A stretch of 64,000 bases of DNA, from contig CBDHGY010000002.1 of assembly GCA_965263325.1 (NCBI GenBank), forward strand, positions 1,612,001 to 1,676,000, given 5' to 3'. This stretch comes from CBDHGY01 sp965263325. GTDB lineage: Bacteria; Pseudomonadota; Alphaproteobacteria; Caulobacterales; Hyphomonadaceae. Shown here in pieces: positions 1 through 8,481 of this stretch. The translations under genes and the position numbers were made by a program. The notes beneath the pieces are model-generated. The model was not told where the DNA came from, did not search any database, and was given only the letters and a program-made list of their open reading frames with translations. Position 1 is the stretch's first letter. Each line of letters starts with the position of its first letter.

Positions 1-47
1 CAGGCTGTTAGAAACACCAGCCCTAACACTCCGATTCTAATACTCAC
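1..47 (-). CDS. 5' end of an exported protein gene, cut by the window edge
   Basis: A GTG codon at 45-47 opens a frame that runs off the left edge and reads MSIRIGVLGLVFLTA, which looks like the start of a signal peptide. A strong ribosome-binding site, AAGGAG, lies six bases upstream inside the end of cobT, so the two genes overlap by 11 bases and are probably translationally coupled. Only 15 codons are visible, so no function can be given. It could still be a chance frame, but the binding site plus the hydrophobic start make a real gene likely. Confidence 0.6.
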   Translation of the reverse strand, partial: MSIRIGVLGLVFLTA

Positions 48-2025
48 GCTTTGCTCCTTTTACGGCTTGCAAGCTCGTCGTTTTTACATCCCGGCCGGGT
101 GCCGTGCGTTGGCCATAGCGCGGTGCACCCGCACTTGCACCGCTCACCGTGGAGGATGTGAGCGGCGGGATCGCCATGGCGCTGGGGTCAGGCCCGTTTT
201 CATCAAACAGGCTGGCAAGCTGTTCGGTCATCGCGCCGCCGAGTTGTTCAGCATCTACAATCGTTACCGCGCGCTTATAGTAACGCGTCACATCATGGCC
301 GATGCCAATTGCGATGAGTTCGACCGGCGAGCGGGTTTCCACAAAATCGATCACCTGGCGCAGATGCCGCTCAAGATAGTTGCCAACATTCACGGAGAGC
401 GTGGAGTCATCCACAGGCGCTCCGTCCGAAATGACCATGAGAATTTTGCGCTGCTCGGCGCGAGCCATCAAACGATCATGCGCCCACAGCAGCGCCTCCC
501 CATCAATATTCTCTTTCAGCAAACCTTCGCGCATCATTAGGCCAAGGTTTTTGCGCGCACGCCGCCACGGTGCGTCAGCCGGTTTGTATATGATGTGGCG
601 CAGATCGTTGAGACGCCCCGGTCCGGCAGGTTTATCTGCCTTCACCCAATCTTCGCGCGAGAAACCGCCCTTCCAGGCCTTTGTCGTAAATCCGAGAATC
701 TCAACCTTCACCCCGCACCGCTCAAGCGTGCGCGCAAGTATGTCAGCGCAAAGGGCGGCAACCATGATTGGTCGACCACGCATAGAGCCAGAATTATCAA
801 GAAGCAGCGTCACGACTGTGTCGCGGAAATTGCTGTCATCTTCCTGTTTGAAGCTGAGCGGCGAGGTTGGGTCGGTGATCACGCGCGTGAGGCGCGCCGT
901 ATCAAGCACGCCCTCTTCCAGATCGAATGACCAGGAGCGGTTCTGTTGTGCCATCAGGCGGCGCTGCAATTTGTTGGCGAGCTTTGAAACCGCACCTTGA
1001 AGACCCTGTAATTGGTGATCGAGATAGGCGCGTAACCGCGTCAGCTCTTCTGCATCGCAGAGATCGGCCGCATTCGCGATCTCATCATGTGACTTGGTGA
1101 ACACCTTATAAGCAAACCGATCCACATCATCGCCGTCTCGGAAATTCGGGCGCTGCGGTGTTGTTCCCTCGTCGGCTTCATCTGGCGCATCATCGCCCTC
1201 TAGATCGGCGTCAGCCTCAAGCTGAATATTGGTTTCCTCGCCCTCGACATCATCTGTCGCGCCCGCTTCCATTTGTTCTTGAGTGGAGCCTTCGGTTTCC
1301 TCAGAGGCTTCTGCCTCACCGCGCGATGATTGCTCCCCGCCCTCGTCTTCCTGTTCCTCCTCGGTGTCATTGTCACCGTCTTCATCGCTGGCATCGTCAC
1401 CGGATGTGAGATCGCGGATCATATCCCGCACGGTTTTGGCAAACGCTGCTTGATCTGAAAGCTGCTCGACGAGTGTCTCTAATGCCCCGCCCGCCTTCTC
1501 TTCGACAGTGCCACGCCACATTGCAGCAATCGCTTCTGCTTCAGGTGGAAGTGCGCGGCCTGTCAGTTTCTCGCGAAGCAAAAATTCCAGCGCCGGTGCA
1601 AGCGGAGCATCCTGGCGATCTTCCATACGCGTCAGGCCTTGGTCACGGCAACGCGCCACAAGCGCAGCATCCAGATTGTCAGCTGTTCCCGCCATGGCAT
1701 TTGCGCCGAGCGATTCAATCCGCGCCGTTTCAGCAGCTTCGTATACGTCTCTTGGAACTTCCCCCTGAGGGCGATGAAGCGCATGCGCCGCAGGATCATG
1801 ATGAGCCAACCGTAGGGCTTGCGCATCTGCCTCCCCGCGCACCCGCGCCGCCACATCCGGCGGCAGGTCTCGGGGCGGCATGGGCAATATGATGCGATCA
1901 CCAGAAACCCGCGGTCCATCATTTCCGAAACTGACTTCGCCATCCCGCTCGGCGCTCATCGCCTTGGTGGTTGCCGTTAGGGCGGCCTTGAAAAGATCGT
2001 AAGGGGCGTCTTCAGTCTTGGTCAT
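37..2025 (-). CDS. cobT: Cobaltochelatase subunit CobT
   Basis: Subunit of the aerobic, ATP-dependent cobaltochelatase that, with CobN and the AAA+ subunit CobS, inserts cobalt into hydrogenobyrinate diamide during cobalamin synthesis in the cytoplasm. The 662-residue protein has the family layout: a helical N-terminal half, a strongly acidic low-complexity linker at about residues 209-290, and a C-terminal von Willebrand A domain with a MIDAS motif DNSGSM (D410, S412, S414). Length is normal for CobT. The ATG at 2025 gives the expected N-terminus. cobS lies 4.4 kb upstream on the same strand, and no cobN is in the window. The downstream gene starts inside the cobT 3' end. Confidence 0.93.
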   Translation of the reverse strand: MTKTEDAPYDLFKAALTATTKAMSAERDGEVSFGNDGPRVSGDRIILPMPPRDLPPDVAARVRGEADAQALRLAHHDPAAHALHRPQGEVPRDVYEAAETARIESLGANAMAGTADNLDAALVARCRDQGLTRMEDRQDAPLAPALEFLLREKLTGRALPPEAEAIAAMWRGTVEEKAGGALETLVEQLSDQAAFAKTVRDMIRDLTSGDDASDEDGDNDTEEEQEDEGGEQSSRGEAEASEETEGSTQEQMEAGATDDVEGEETNIQLEADADLEGDDAPDEADEGTTPQRPNFRDGDDVDRFAYKVFTKSHDEIANAADLCDAEELTRLRAYLDHQLQGLQGAVSKLANKLQRRLMAQQNRSWSFDLEEGVLDTARLTRVITDPTSPLSFKQEDDSNFRDTVVTLLLDNSGSMRGRPIMVAALCADILARTLERCGVKVEILGFTTKAWKGGFSREDWVKADKPAGPGRLNDLRHIIYKPADAPWRRARKNLGLMMREGLLKENIDGEALLWAHDRLMARAEQRKILMVISDGAPVDDSTLSVNVGNYLERHLRQVIDFVETRSPVELIAIGIGHDVTRYYKRAVTIVDAEQLGGAMTEQLASLFDENGPDPSAMAIPPLTSSTVSGASAGAPRYGQRTAPGRDVKTTSLQAVKGAKREY

Positions 2026-2078
2026 CGTGGTTCTGACTTAGCGCGCCTAGCCAGCACGGGGAAGCGGCTTTATGACAG

Positions 2079-3521
2079 ATGCCAGAGATTGAGCAAAAAG
2101 TGACACAGGCCATGACGACTCAAACAATCGAAACAGATTATCTTATCGTTGGCGCAGGGGCGATGGGAATGGCCTTTGCTGACACGCTTCTCAGTGAATC
2201 TGACGCAGACATTGCCATTGTAGATGCACATCATAAGCCGGGCGGGCACTGGAACGACGCCTATTCATTCGTGACGCTGCATCAACCTTCAGCAACATAT
2301 GGTGTGAGTTCAAAAGAGCTGGGCAGCGGCCTGATTGATTTGCTCGGGCTAAATCGAGGGCTGGAAGAACTCGCCACTGGCCCGGAAATCCTCGCCTATT
2401 ATGATGATGTGATGCGCCGGCGGTTCCTGACGAGCGGTCGCGTACAGTATTTTCCAATGCATGAATGGGACTGGGATACTGGAATCGCCAACTCTATGCT
2501 GGGGGGCGAAAGCAAGAAAATTAAGGCGCGCAAGAAACGCGTCGACTCAACCTGGCTCAAGACCACTGTTCCTTCGACCCACACACCGAATTTTGACGTC
2601 CATCCTGACGCAACGCTCCGCCCCCTCAATGATCTGCCGAAGATCGCTCATCACTTCAAAGACTATGTTGTTTGCGGCGGCGGTAAAACAGGAATGGATG
2701 CTGTCACCTGGCTGTTGGTGAATGGCTGCGACCCCGACAAAATCAGATGGATTATGCCGCGCGACGGTTGGTTGATGGACCGGGCCACGACGCAAACCCA
2801 GCAACAATTCTTTGAAGCCTCAATCGGAAACCAGGCCAATCAAATGGAGGCAATTGCTGCCTCAACCAGTATTGAAGATATGTTCGAGCGCCTTGAAAAA
2901 GCAGGGTGCATCATTCGGCTTGATGAGAACATCAAACCCAAAATGTTCCATGGTGCCACGATCAGCCAGGCGGAGCTTGCTGAACTTCGCCGCGTGAAAA
3001 AAGTCATCCGAATGGGACGCATTCAACGCATCGAGCCCCACGAGATCGTTCTTGATGAAGGCACAATTGGGAGCACGCCCGAGACGCTACATGTAGACTG
3101 TACAGCGAGCGCTGTGGCCAATCTCGAAATTGCTCCAGCATTCGAAGGAGATCTCATCCGATTGCAGACAGCGCGAATGTTTCAGCCCGTATTCAGCGCG
3201 TCTGTCATGGCTTACGTAGAGGCCAAGTATGAGGACGAAGCACGCAAAAACGAGATCTGCAATGTTATCCCTCTGCCCAACCATGACACAGATTGGATCA
3301 AAGTGGTGGCGGCAGGTATGATGAATCAATTTGTCTGGTCTCAAGACAAGGAGCTTCGGCGTTGGATCCGCAGCAACCGGCTCGATGCCTTTGGGCGATT
3401 GATGCGGAGTGTGGAAGAAGGCGCTACCGAGAAACAGGAAATTCTGAATCGCATGCGTGGAGCGTCGATGGAGGCAATGGGTAAACTTCAAGCCTATATC
3501 AAGGAGATCGATGAAGCCTGA
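2079..3521 (+). CDS. FAD/NAD(P)-binding oxidoreductase, flavin monooxygenase-like
   Basis: Predicted soluble flavoprotein of 480 residues; substrate unknown. Near the N-terminus is a Rossmann FAD-binding motif (VGAGAMGM), followed by a PGGHW segment typical of flavin-containing monooxygenase-like proteins, and a second nucleotide-binding glycine motif (GGGKTG) near residue 200 that would bind NAD(P). The start is uncertain: neither the ATG at 2079 nor the one at 2112, which puts the FAD motif at the usual distance from the N-terminus, has a clear ribosome-binding site. The stop overlaps the next start by one base (TGATG), so it is coupled to the nuclease-like gene downstream. It sits between cobS and cobT on the opposite strand. 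Confidence 0.75.
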   Translation: MPEIEQKVTQAMTTQTIETDYLIVGAGAMGMAFADTLLSESDADIAIVDAHHKPGGHWNDAYSFVTLHQPSATYGVSSKELGSGLIDLLGLNRGLEELATGPEILAYYDDVMRRRFLTSGRVQYFPMHEWDWDTGIANSMLGGESKKIKARKKRVDSTWLKTTVPSTHTPNFDVHPDATLRPLNDLPKIAHHFKDYVVCGGGKTGMDAVTWLLVNGCDPDKIRWIMPRDGWLMDRATTQTQQQFFEASIGNQANQMEAIAASTSIEDMFERLEKAGCIIRLDENIKPKMFHGATISQAELAELRRVKKVIRMGRIQRIEPHEIVLDEGTIGSTPETLHVDCTASAVANLEIAPAFEGDLIRLQTARMFQPVFSASVMAYVEAKYEDEARKNEICNVIPLPNHDTDWIKVVAAGMMNQFVWSQDKELRRWIRSNRLDAFGRLMRSVEEGATEKQEILNRMRGASMEAMGKLQAYIKEIDEA

Positions 3522-3955
3522 TGCGCGGGACCGTGTTTTACATATCCATTATAGCACTTGGTGGGTGCGGGGCCGGAACGTGTGATGTAAACGGCACCGA
3601 TTGTCTTGAAATGCCGGCATCACAGATTCTGGCAATCGACGGCGATACATATCAGATCGCCGGTAAGCGCATTCGTCTTGCAGGCTGGGACAGCCCGGAA
3701 ACCGGCCAATCTGCGAAATGCAGGCGAGAGCATGATCTTGGTATGCAGGCCGAGGCTCAGGCCAAGCGGCTCATCGGAACCGGAAAGACGGCTACTTTGC
3801 AGTTGCTGGGTGAAGATCAGTACCAGCGAGCGGTCGCGCGCATCTGGCTGGACGGCACGGATATTGGTGAACTTCTGTTTGACGAAGGGCTGTCGCTGCC
3901 AACAGAAAAAGATGATGTGATCGGTCAAATTGACTGGTGTGGACCCATTTCCTGA
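3521..3955 (+). CDS. Thermonuclease-fold (SNase-like) lipoprotein
   Basis: A 144-residue protein with a short hydrophobic leader ending in a lipobox-like LGGC (Cys16), so probably anchored in the cell envelope. The mature part resembles the staphylococcal nuclease fold: AIDGDTYQIAGKRIRLAGWDSPE is the typical first half, with the GDT and D-x-PE metal and active-site region, and a later GEDQYQRAVARIW strand matches the family's conserved D-x-Y-x-R region. It could cut nucleic acid outside the cytoplasm or be an inactive relative. Start at 3521 overlaps the upstream stop by one base, giving translational coupling with the flavoprotein gene. Confidence 0.75.
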   Translation: MRGTVFYISIIALGGCGAGTCDVNGTDCLEMPASQILAIDGDTYQIAGKRIRLAGWDSPETGQSAKCRREHDLGMQAEAQAKRLIGTGKTATLQLLGEDQYQRAVARIWLDGTDIGELLFDEGLSLPTEKDDVIGQIDWCGPIS

Positions 3956-3970
3956 CGTAGGTAGCCTGCC

Positions 3971-4219
3971 ATGACTAATTCGTTCCCTGACCGCTTGAGC
4001 ATTGATCCCGATAGCCCGTTCTATGATCAGGAGCTATTGCTAAAAGGCGTGCGCGTAAAATTTCGCGGCGAAGAGAAGACCAATGTCGAAGAGTTCTGCA
4101 TCTCTGAAGGTTGGATCAAGGTGCAAGCTGGCAAAACCGTCGATCGCAAAGGCAAACCACTGCTTCTGACTCTGAAAGGCGACGTTGAAGCCTGGATTGA
4201 CGAAAACCAAGCTGATTAG
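3971..4219 (+). CDS. DUF3297 family protein
   Basis: Small 82-residue cytoplasmic protein matching the pattern I know for DUF3297: a PDRLSIDPDSPFYD opening, a RFRGEEKTNVEEFCISEGWI-type core and a D-RKGKPLLLTLKG segment near the C-terminus. Function of the family is unknown. It follows the nuclease-like gene by 15 bases on the same strand and is probably cotranscribed. Its TAG stop shares the four bases TTAG with the stop of the convergent lipoprotein gene. Confidence 0.8.
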   Translation: MTNSFPDRLSIDPDSPFYDQELLLKGVRVKFRGEEKTNVEEFCISEGWIKVQAGKTVDRKGKPLLLTLKGDVEAWIDENQAD

Positions 4220-4590
4220 TCGGCTATCGGTTTACACGAAATACCAGCTACCGCGAACACTTCACCCGTACTACGTTTGATGATCAGGCAATCGTCATTT
4301 TGAATAGCCAGCTCAAATATCGTCGGAATAGCAGGACTTTGTGCTTCGAACGGGCCAAGACGGGGCGGCAGCACCGGTATCTCAGGCGCTTTGGTGAGTT
4401 CCGCTGCGCCAATTTCGACGCGAGACGTCCCCATCGCCAACGCAAGTGCCGACTTTAGTTGCGCCATAGTCTCATCATCCGTTTGCACCAGCACCGCAGG
4501 CTGCGGCGAGGTGGACGTCTGACAGTTTGTGAGCACAGCTGCCCAGGCCAACGCAGCAATTTTTAGACGAAGAGATATGCCAACCGTCAT
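4216..4590 (-). CDS. Small hypothetical lipoprotein
   Basis: A 124-residue protein with a positively charged start, a hydrophobic stretch and a lipobox-like LTNC near residue 23, so probably a lipoprotein. The remainder has no recognisable domain; two cysteines near the C-terminus (DDCLII and GISCKP) could form a disulfide. It begins three bases after the stop of the S41 protease gene, so the two form an operon and may act together in the periplasm. It converges on the DUF3297 gene with a four-base stop overlap. Confidence 0.6.
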   Translation of the reverse strand: MTVGISLRLKIAALAWAAVLTNCQTSTSPQPAVLVQTDDETMAQLKSALALAMGTSRVEIGAAELTKAPEIPVLPPRLGPFEAQSPAIPTIFELAIQNDDCLIIKRSTGEVFAVAGISCKPIAD

Positions 4591-4593
4591 GGA

Positions 4594-6267
4594 TTATTCC
4601 GGCAAGCGCAAATCGCGCCGCTCATTGAAAAATCGCTCCACTGGGTCTTCACCCGTGCGGACGCCGTCGACGAATTCGCTGTCCACTGGCTGCAAGGCAG
4701 GAACTTGTCTCGCTGTTGCCGACGAAGAAGGACAGGTGGAATTCTCCCGGTAATCAAGCGCGGTCGCAAGCAGTCGCTCTGCTGGGTCGCCAAGTTCTCG
4801 TGTGAAGTCGTCACTCACACGACACCCCGCGAGTTTGATCGGGAAAATCGAGCTTTCATTCTGCGGCGCAAAGCCATCTGTATAGTCACCAAACCCTTTT
4901 TCGTTCGTGCCCTGGAACTGGATCGTATAATAGGTCTCGCCGCAGTTATCGGTTGGATAAAACCCAAAAGGCTTTCCGCAAGTTGTGTCACCTATCAAGA
5001 CGACTTCGACATCAATTCCGCGAAGGCCATTGATGACCGCTTCGCTCGCGCTGCACGTGCGTTCAGTTGAGAGAATAAACACGCGCGGTAAATCCAGGCT
5101 CTGCAGAGGTGTTCCATCGGGCAATGAAAAACCAAGACCGGTCGAGTAAAACGGGATCGGCTCGTTGAGTTCGCCGGTTACCGGATTTCTGTTTCCTGCA
5201 GCAGCCTGAAACCGAAGCAGCTCAAACGTTTTTCCGGATGTCGCAGCATCGCCTGCAATCATATAGCTGAGTTGGCCGGCCACTGCGAGCAAGCCTCCGC
5301 CATTGTATCGCAAATCCAGAATAAGATCGTTCACCCCCTCAGCCTGCATGTCAGACATGGCGTTCGCGATTTGCTCTTCTGACGAAAAGGGGCTGAATGT
5401 GTTGAACAATACGTACCCGACTTTACCGCTTGGCGTATCAATTGTTGTTGTTCGATTGACGGGAGACGGTGATATATTCTGAGATGTCAGAGTGATGGTT
5501 CGCGGGGTATTGCTTCCGGCATCTTGCACGAGGAATGTATGCGTTTCTCCGGCCGCTGCAGGAAACAATCCGTTGTTTAGCGTATCGATTGCCGACTGGG
5601 AGGTAGCATTTATGAGATCAACGCCGTCGACTTCCAGAATGCGGGCACCCCTTTGAAGATTGACCGCTCCGTTCACCACCGTAGATGCGGGTGAATTTGG
5701 TTCAGTGTAGCGGACGCGAAAATCTCGCGGCACGGTGCTCGAGAAGGACACAAAACTCGCACCATAACTCGCCGAAGCTGCGGAATTCCGCCGTTCTAGA
5801 AAGTCCGCCGTTGGTTCGCTGAAGTGGAAATCGTCTCGGTCTTCTCCAGATGGCGTCGTCGCTGTTGTGCGAAGGATCGCAAAGTAATCGAGGCGATTGT
5901 TAAAGTCGCCCGGGTTTCTGTCGGGAACTTCATCAGGCCAGAGATAGGTTTCGTTGGTCCACGACCGCAGCCAGAAATTCTCTTCCAATGTAGACCCCGG
6001 CTGATCCGGGAAGGCGTTGCCTTCAATATCAACCCCGACGCGCGGTGTCTGGCAGCGGTCTTCGAACGTGCTTGAGGCTTCATATACGCCGGGCGTATAA
6101 ATCGGAGTTCGCGTCGTCGGCGGTGGTGGTGGCGGCGGAGGGGTCACTGCGGTGGGCGGCGTTCCGGATGGTCCACCACCTCCCCCGCCGCTACATGCTG
6201 CAAGTGTGGATGTTGTTGTGAGCAATGCGCCCGCAAGTAAAATTTTTGGCAGAAATACTTTCACCAT
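4594..6267 (-). CDS. S41 family (C-terminal processing-like) peptidase lipoprotein
   Basis: Predicted periplasmic serine protease of about 557 residues. The start is set at the ATG at 6267, giving a signal peptide with lipobox LAAC (Cys25), followed by poly-Gly and Pro/Thr-rich linkers. A PDZ-like segment (GARILEVDGVDLINA) precedes the S41 catalytic core; the nucleophile Ser is in TCSASEAV and the general-base Lys in CGKPFG, both conserved. Several cysteines sit close to the active site, unusual for CtpA itself but seen in tail-specific protease relatives of Gram-negative bacteria. Probably processes or degrades envelope proteins. Cotranscribed with the small lipoprotein that follows. Confidence 0.85.
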   Translation of the reverse strand: MVKVFLPKILLAGALLTTTSTLAACSGGGGGGPSGTPPTAVTPPPPPPPPTTRTPIYTPGVYEASSTFEDRCQTPRVGVDIEGNAFPDQPGSTLEENFWLRSWTNETYLWPDEVPDRNPGDFNNRLDYFAILRTTATTPSGEDRDDFHFSEPTADFLERRNSAASASYGASFVSFSSTVPRDFRVRYTEPNSPASTVVNGAVNLQRGARILEVDGVDLINATSQSAIDTLNNGLFPAAAGETHTFLVQDAGSNTPRTITLTSQNISPSPVNRTTTIDTPSGKVGYVLFNTFSPFSSEEQIANAMSDMQAEGVNDLILDLRYNGGGLLAVAGQLSYMIAGDAATSGKTFELLRFQAAAGNRNPVTGELNEPIPFYSTGLGFSLPDGTPLQSLDLPRVFILSTERTCSASEAVINGLRGIDVEVVLIGDTTCGKPFGFYPTDNCGETYYTIQFQGTNEKGFGDYTDGFAPQNESSIFPIKLAGCRVSDDFTRELGDPAERLLATALDYRENSTCPSSSATARQVPALQPVDSEFVDGVRTGEDPVERFFNERRDLRLPE

Positions 6268-6404
6268 CAAGAACGGCCCATCGTCTAGCAATTGACGACA
6301 AGTTTATGACGATGAACGCCTTTTTCGCAACCGGTAGACGCAGGCCTCACTCAAAATTGATGCGCGAGTGGACGAGATTTAATCGGCCGAAATGCGGGGA
6401 ACCA

Positions 6405-7388
6405 TTAAGCCACTTTCACCATCAAGGCGCTTTCGGGCAGTTCCTCCGCAAAACATCGCTGGTACATCTCCGCCACAAGTGGTCGTTCGAGTTCGTCGCA
6501 CTTGTTCAGGAACGTCATGCGGAAAGCGTGACCAAGATCCTCAAAAATCTGATAGTTCTCCGCCCAGGTGATCACCGTTCGCGGAGACATAACAGTGGAT
6601 AGATCACCGTTCATAAACGCATTGCGTGTGAGGTCTGCTAGGCGAACCATTTTGCTCAGCGTTTCAGTATCCACACCCGTGTCTTTTGACTCAATAATCT
6701 CAACCTCGGCATCGTGCTCGAGATAGTTAAGGGTCGTCACAATCGACCAACGGTCCATTTGCCCCTGGTTGAGCTGCTGAGTGCCATGATAAAGACCAGT
6801 CGTGTCACCGAGGCCAACCGTATTCGTGGTAGCGAACAAACGGAAATATGGGTTCGGCGCGATGACACGGTTCTGGTCGAGCAGGGTCAACCTGCCGCTT
6901 GCCTCCAGAACGCGCTGAATTACGAACATGACATCCGGGCGGCCTGCATCATATTCGTCAAAAGTGATCGCGACCGGGCGCTGCAGCGCCCACGGCAAGA
7001 TACCCTCACGGAACTCGGTGATCTGTTTGCCGTCTTTCAGAACGATGGCGTCCTTACCTACCATATCGATCCGGCTGACATGGCTGTCGAGGTTTACTCG
7101 AATTAGTGGCCAATTCAGGCGGGCAGCGACTTGCTCAATATGAGTCGACTTACCGGTACCATGATACCCCTGAATCATGACGCGGCGATTATGCTCAAAC
7201 CCGGCAAGAATGGCCATCGTCGTTTGCGGATCAAAGCGATAGCTCTCATCCAGCTCAGGCACATATTCTGTACGGTCCTTAAAGCCCATGACCTTCATCT
7301 TTGTATCGATGCCAAAGACCTTCTTTACATTGATTATCTCAGTTGGAGTCAGGCCGTCGAGGGCATTACTATCATTCATCACGGTCAT
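6405..7388 (-). CDS. cobS: Cobaltochelatase AAA+ subunit CobS
   Basis: AAA+ ATPase subunit of the aerobic cobaltochelatase; with CobT it forms the motor that drives cobalt insertion by CobN. The 327-residue protein shows a Walker A motif GYHGTGKST (residues 74-82), a Walker B ITFDEYDAG (141-149), and the family's N-terminal KVFGID and C-terminal R-CFAEELPESA segments. Length is normal. ATGs at 7388 and 7379 are both possible; neither has a strong ribosome-binding site. It lies upstream of cobT on the same strand, but five genes separate them. Confidence 0.92.
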   Translation of the reverse strand: MTVMNDSNALDGLTPTEIINVKKVFGIDTKMKVMGFKDRTEYVPELDESYRFDPQTTMAILAGFEHNRRVMIQGYHGTGKSTHIEQVAARLNWPLIRVNLDSHVSRIDMVGKDAIVLKDGKQITEFREGILPWALQRPVAITFDEYDAGRPDVMFVIQRVLEASGRLTLLDQNRVIAPNPYFRLFATTNTVGLGDTTGLYHGTQQLNQGQMDRWSIVTTLNYLEHDAEVEIIESKDTGVDTETLSKMVRLADLTRNAFMNGDLSTVMSPRTVITWAENYQIFEDLGHAFRMTFLNKCDELERPLVAEMYQRCFAEELPESALMVKVA

Positions 7389-7499
7389 ATGAGGGCCACT
7401 TCAGATATCTTGATCGTTATAAATTGTGTTCTAGCACGCGAGCGAGCTGCGCCTAGTGCGACGTAAGGAAAATCGCCGCACAACCAGCTGATTTTCTGG

Positions 7500-7535
7500 G
7501 AAAAAGAAACGGCAGACCCTTAAAATGAGCCTGCC
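7500..7535 (-). terminator. Rho-independent terminator after the first outer-membrane barrel gene
   Basis: On the minus strand a nine-pair stem (7527-7535 with 7511-7519, including G-U pairs) with an A/T loop is followed by a T-rich run. It lies about 30 bases past the stop of the barrel gene at 7567-8268. Confidence 0.75.
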
Positions 7536-7566
7536 ACTTCGAATTCTGTCATTGCATATATCTGGC

Positions 7567-8268
7567 TTAGAAGCGCAGACGCAGGCCTAGACCTACAAGA
7601 TGGGACTGATTTTCCACCGTGTATTCGCCTTCGGTAATGTTACCAAAGGTAAGGTCATCAGATGCACGATAAGTATATTCTGCAAAGAGTTCCGTTCGCT
7701 CATTCACATCATAAGACGCACCCACCTTACCCTGATAAGCAAATCGGACATCGTCATCGTCGAAGAATGTCGAAGTGATGCCTCCGGCAGTGGAGCTAAA
7801 GGTAACTTCTGTCGTTGTTAAACCGACACCCGCTCCAACATATGGCTTGATGGGCAGGCTCGTCGCCAGATCGAAATCATAGTACACGTTCGCGAAGACA
7901 CCGATGTTTTCAATCTCGCCGCCACCAAGCATTGTCGTCGTTCCGCCGTTTACAATGTCTTCGACCTCGAAATTGTCGACTTCGGCTTTTGTGTAAGAAA
8001 CTTCCAGCGCGCCGCGCAAACCTGGAACAACATTGTCAAACTTTCTTCCAACCTCAGCAGAAAGGCCAAGTCCGTCATCAAAGTGCGCTTCCATGGAAGA
8101 GCCATTTGTTCCACCCATACCGTCATCAATGCGGATTTCCGTATCAGACGAACTCTGATTATTCCAGGAAATCGAGCCGCTGACATACCAGTCTTGCGCC
8201 ATGGATATTCCAGTAAATGTCGCGCCAGCGACAGCAACTGATAGCGGAAGTTTGAAAACAAGTTTCAT
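7567..8268 (-). CDS. Outer-membrane beta-barrel protein (first of tandem pair)
   Basis: A 233-residue exported protein. Starting at ATG 8268, preceded by a CGGAG ribosome-binding site, it has a clean signal peptide (MKLVFKLPLSVAVAGATF, cleavage after SMA) and a mature part of alternating strands ending in a VGLGLRLRF motif whose terminal Phe is the classic barrel-assembly signal. It resembles OmpA-like or Opa-type porin-family barrels of eight strands. Its closest visible relative is the adjacent gene: the same leader pattern, an identical QDWY(V/I)SG start of the mature protein and matching KPYVGAG and QGKVGA(S/T)Y segments. The pair must come from a local duplication. Confidence 0.85.
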   Translation of the reverse strand: MKLVFKLPLSVAVAGATFTGISMAQDWYVSGSISWNNQSSSDTEIRIDDGMGGTNGSSMEAHFDDGLGLSAEVGRKFDNVVPGLRGALEVSYTKAEVDNFEVEDIVNGGTTTMLGGGEIENIGVFANVYYDFDLATSLPIKPYVGAGVGLTTTEVTFSSTAGGITSTFFDDDDVRFAYQGKVGASYDVNERTELFAEYTYRASDDLTFGNITEGEYTVENQSHLVGLGLRLRF

Positions 8269-8414
8269 GAATCTACGCTCCGGGGCCATTTAACCATCCA
8301 CCCTTGATGCGCAGACCCCAGCATCAATAGGTTGTTCGTCTCGCTCTATAGAGACAAAACTTCGAAGACACTCATAGCGATGGTCGCCTAAGAAAAGGTT
8401 AGTGAGATGATTAC

Positions 8415-8456
8415 CGAAAAATTAAAACAACCGCGCACCCGAAGGCACGCGGCTGT
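8415..8456 (-). terminator. Strong terminator with UUCG loop after the second barrel gene
   Basis: On the minus strand a 13-pair stem (8444-8456 with 8427-8439, three G-U wobbles) is capped by a UUCG tetraloop and followed by a T/A-rich tail. It lies 26 bases beyond the stop of the gene at 8482-9288 and separates the two tandem barrel genes into independent transcripts. Confidence 0.85.
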
Positions 8457-8481
8457 CTATTTGGGAGTTAACCGTTTTTCG

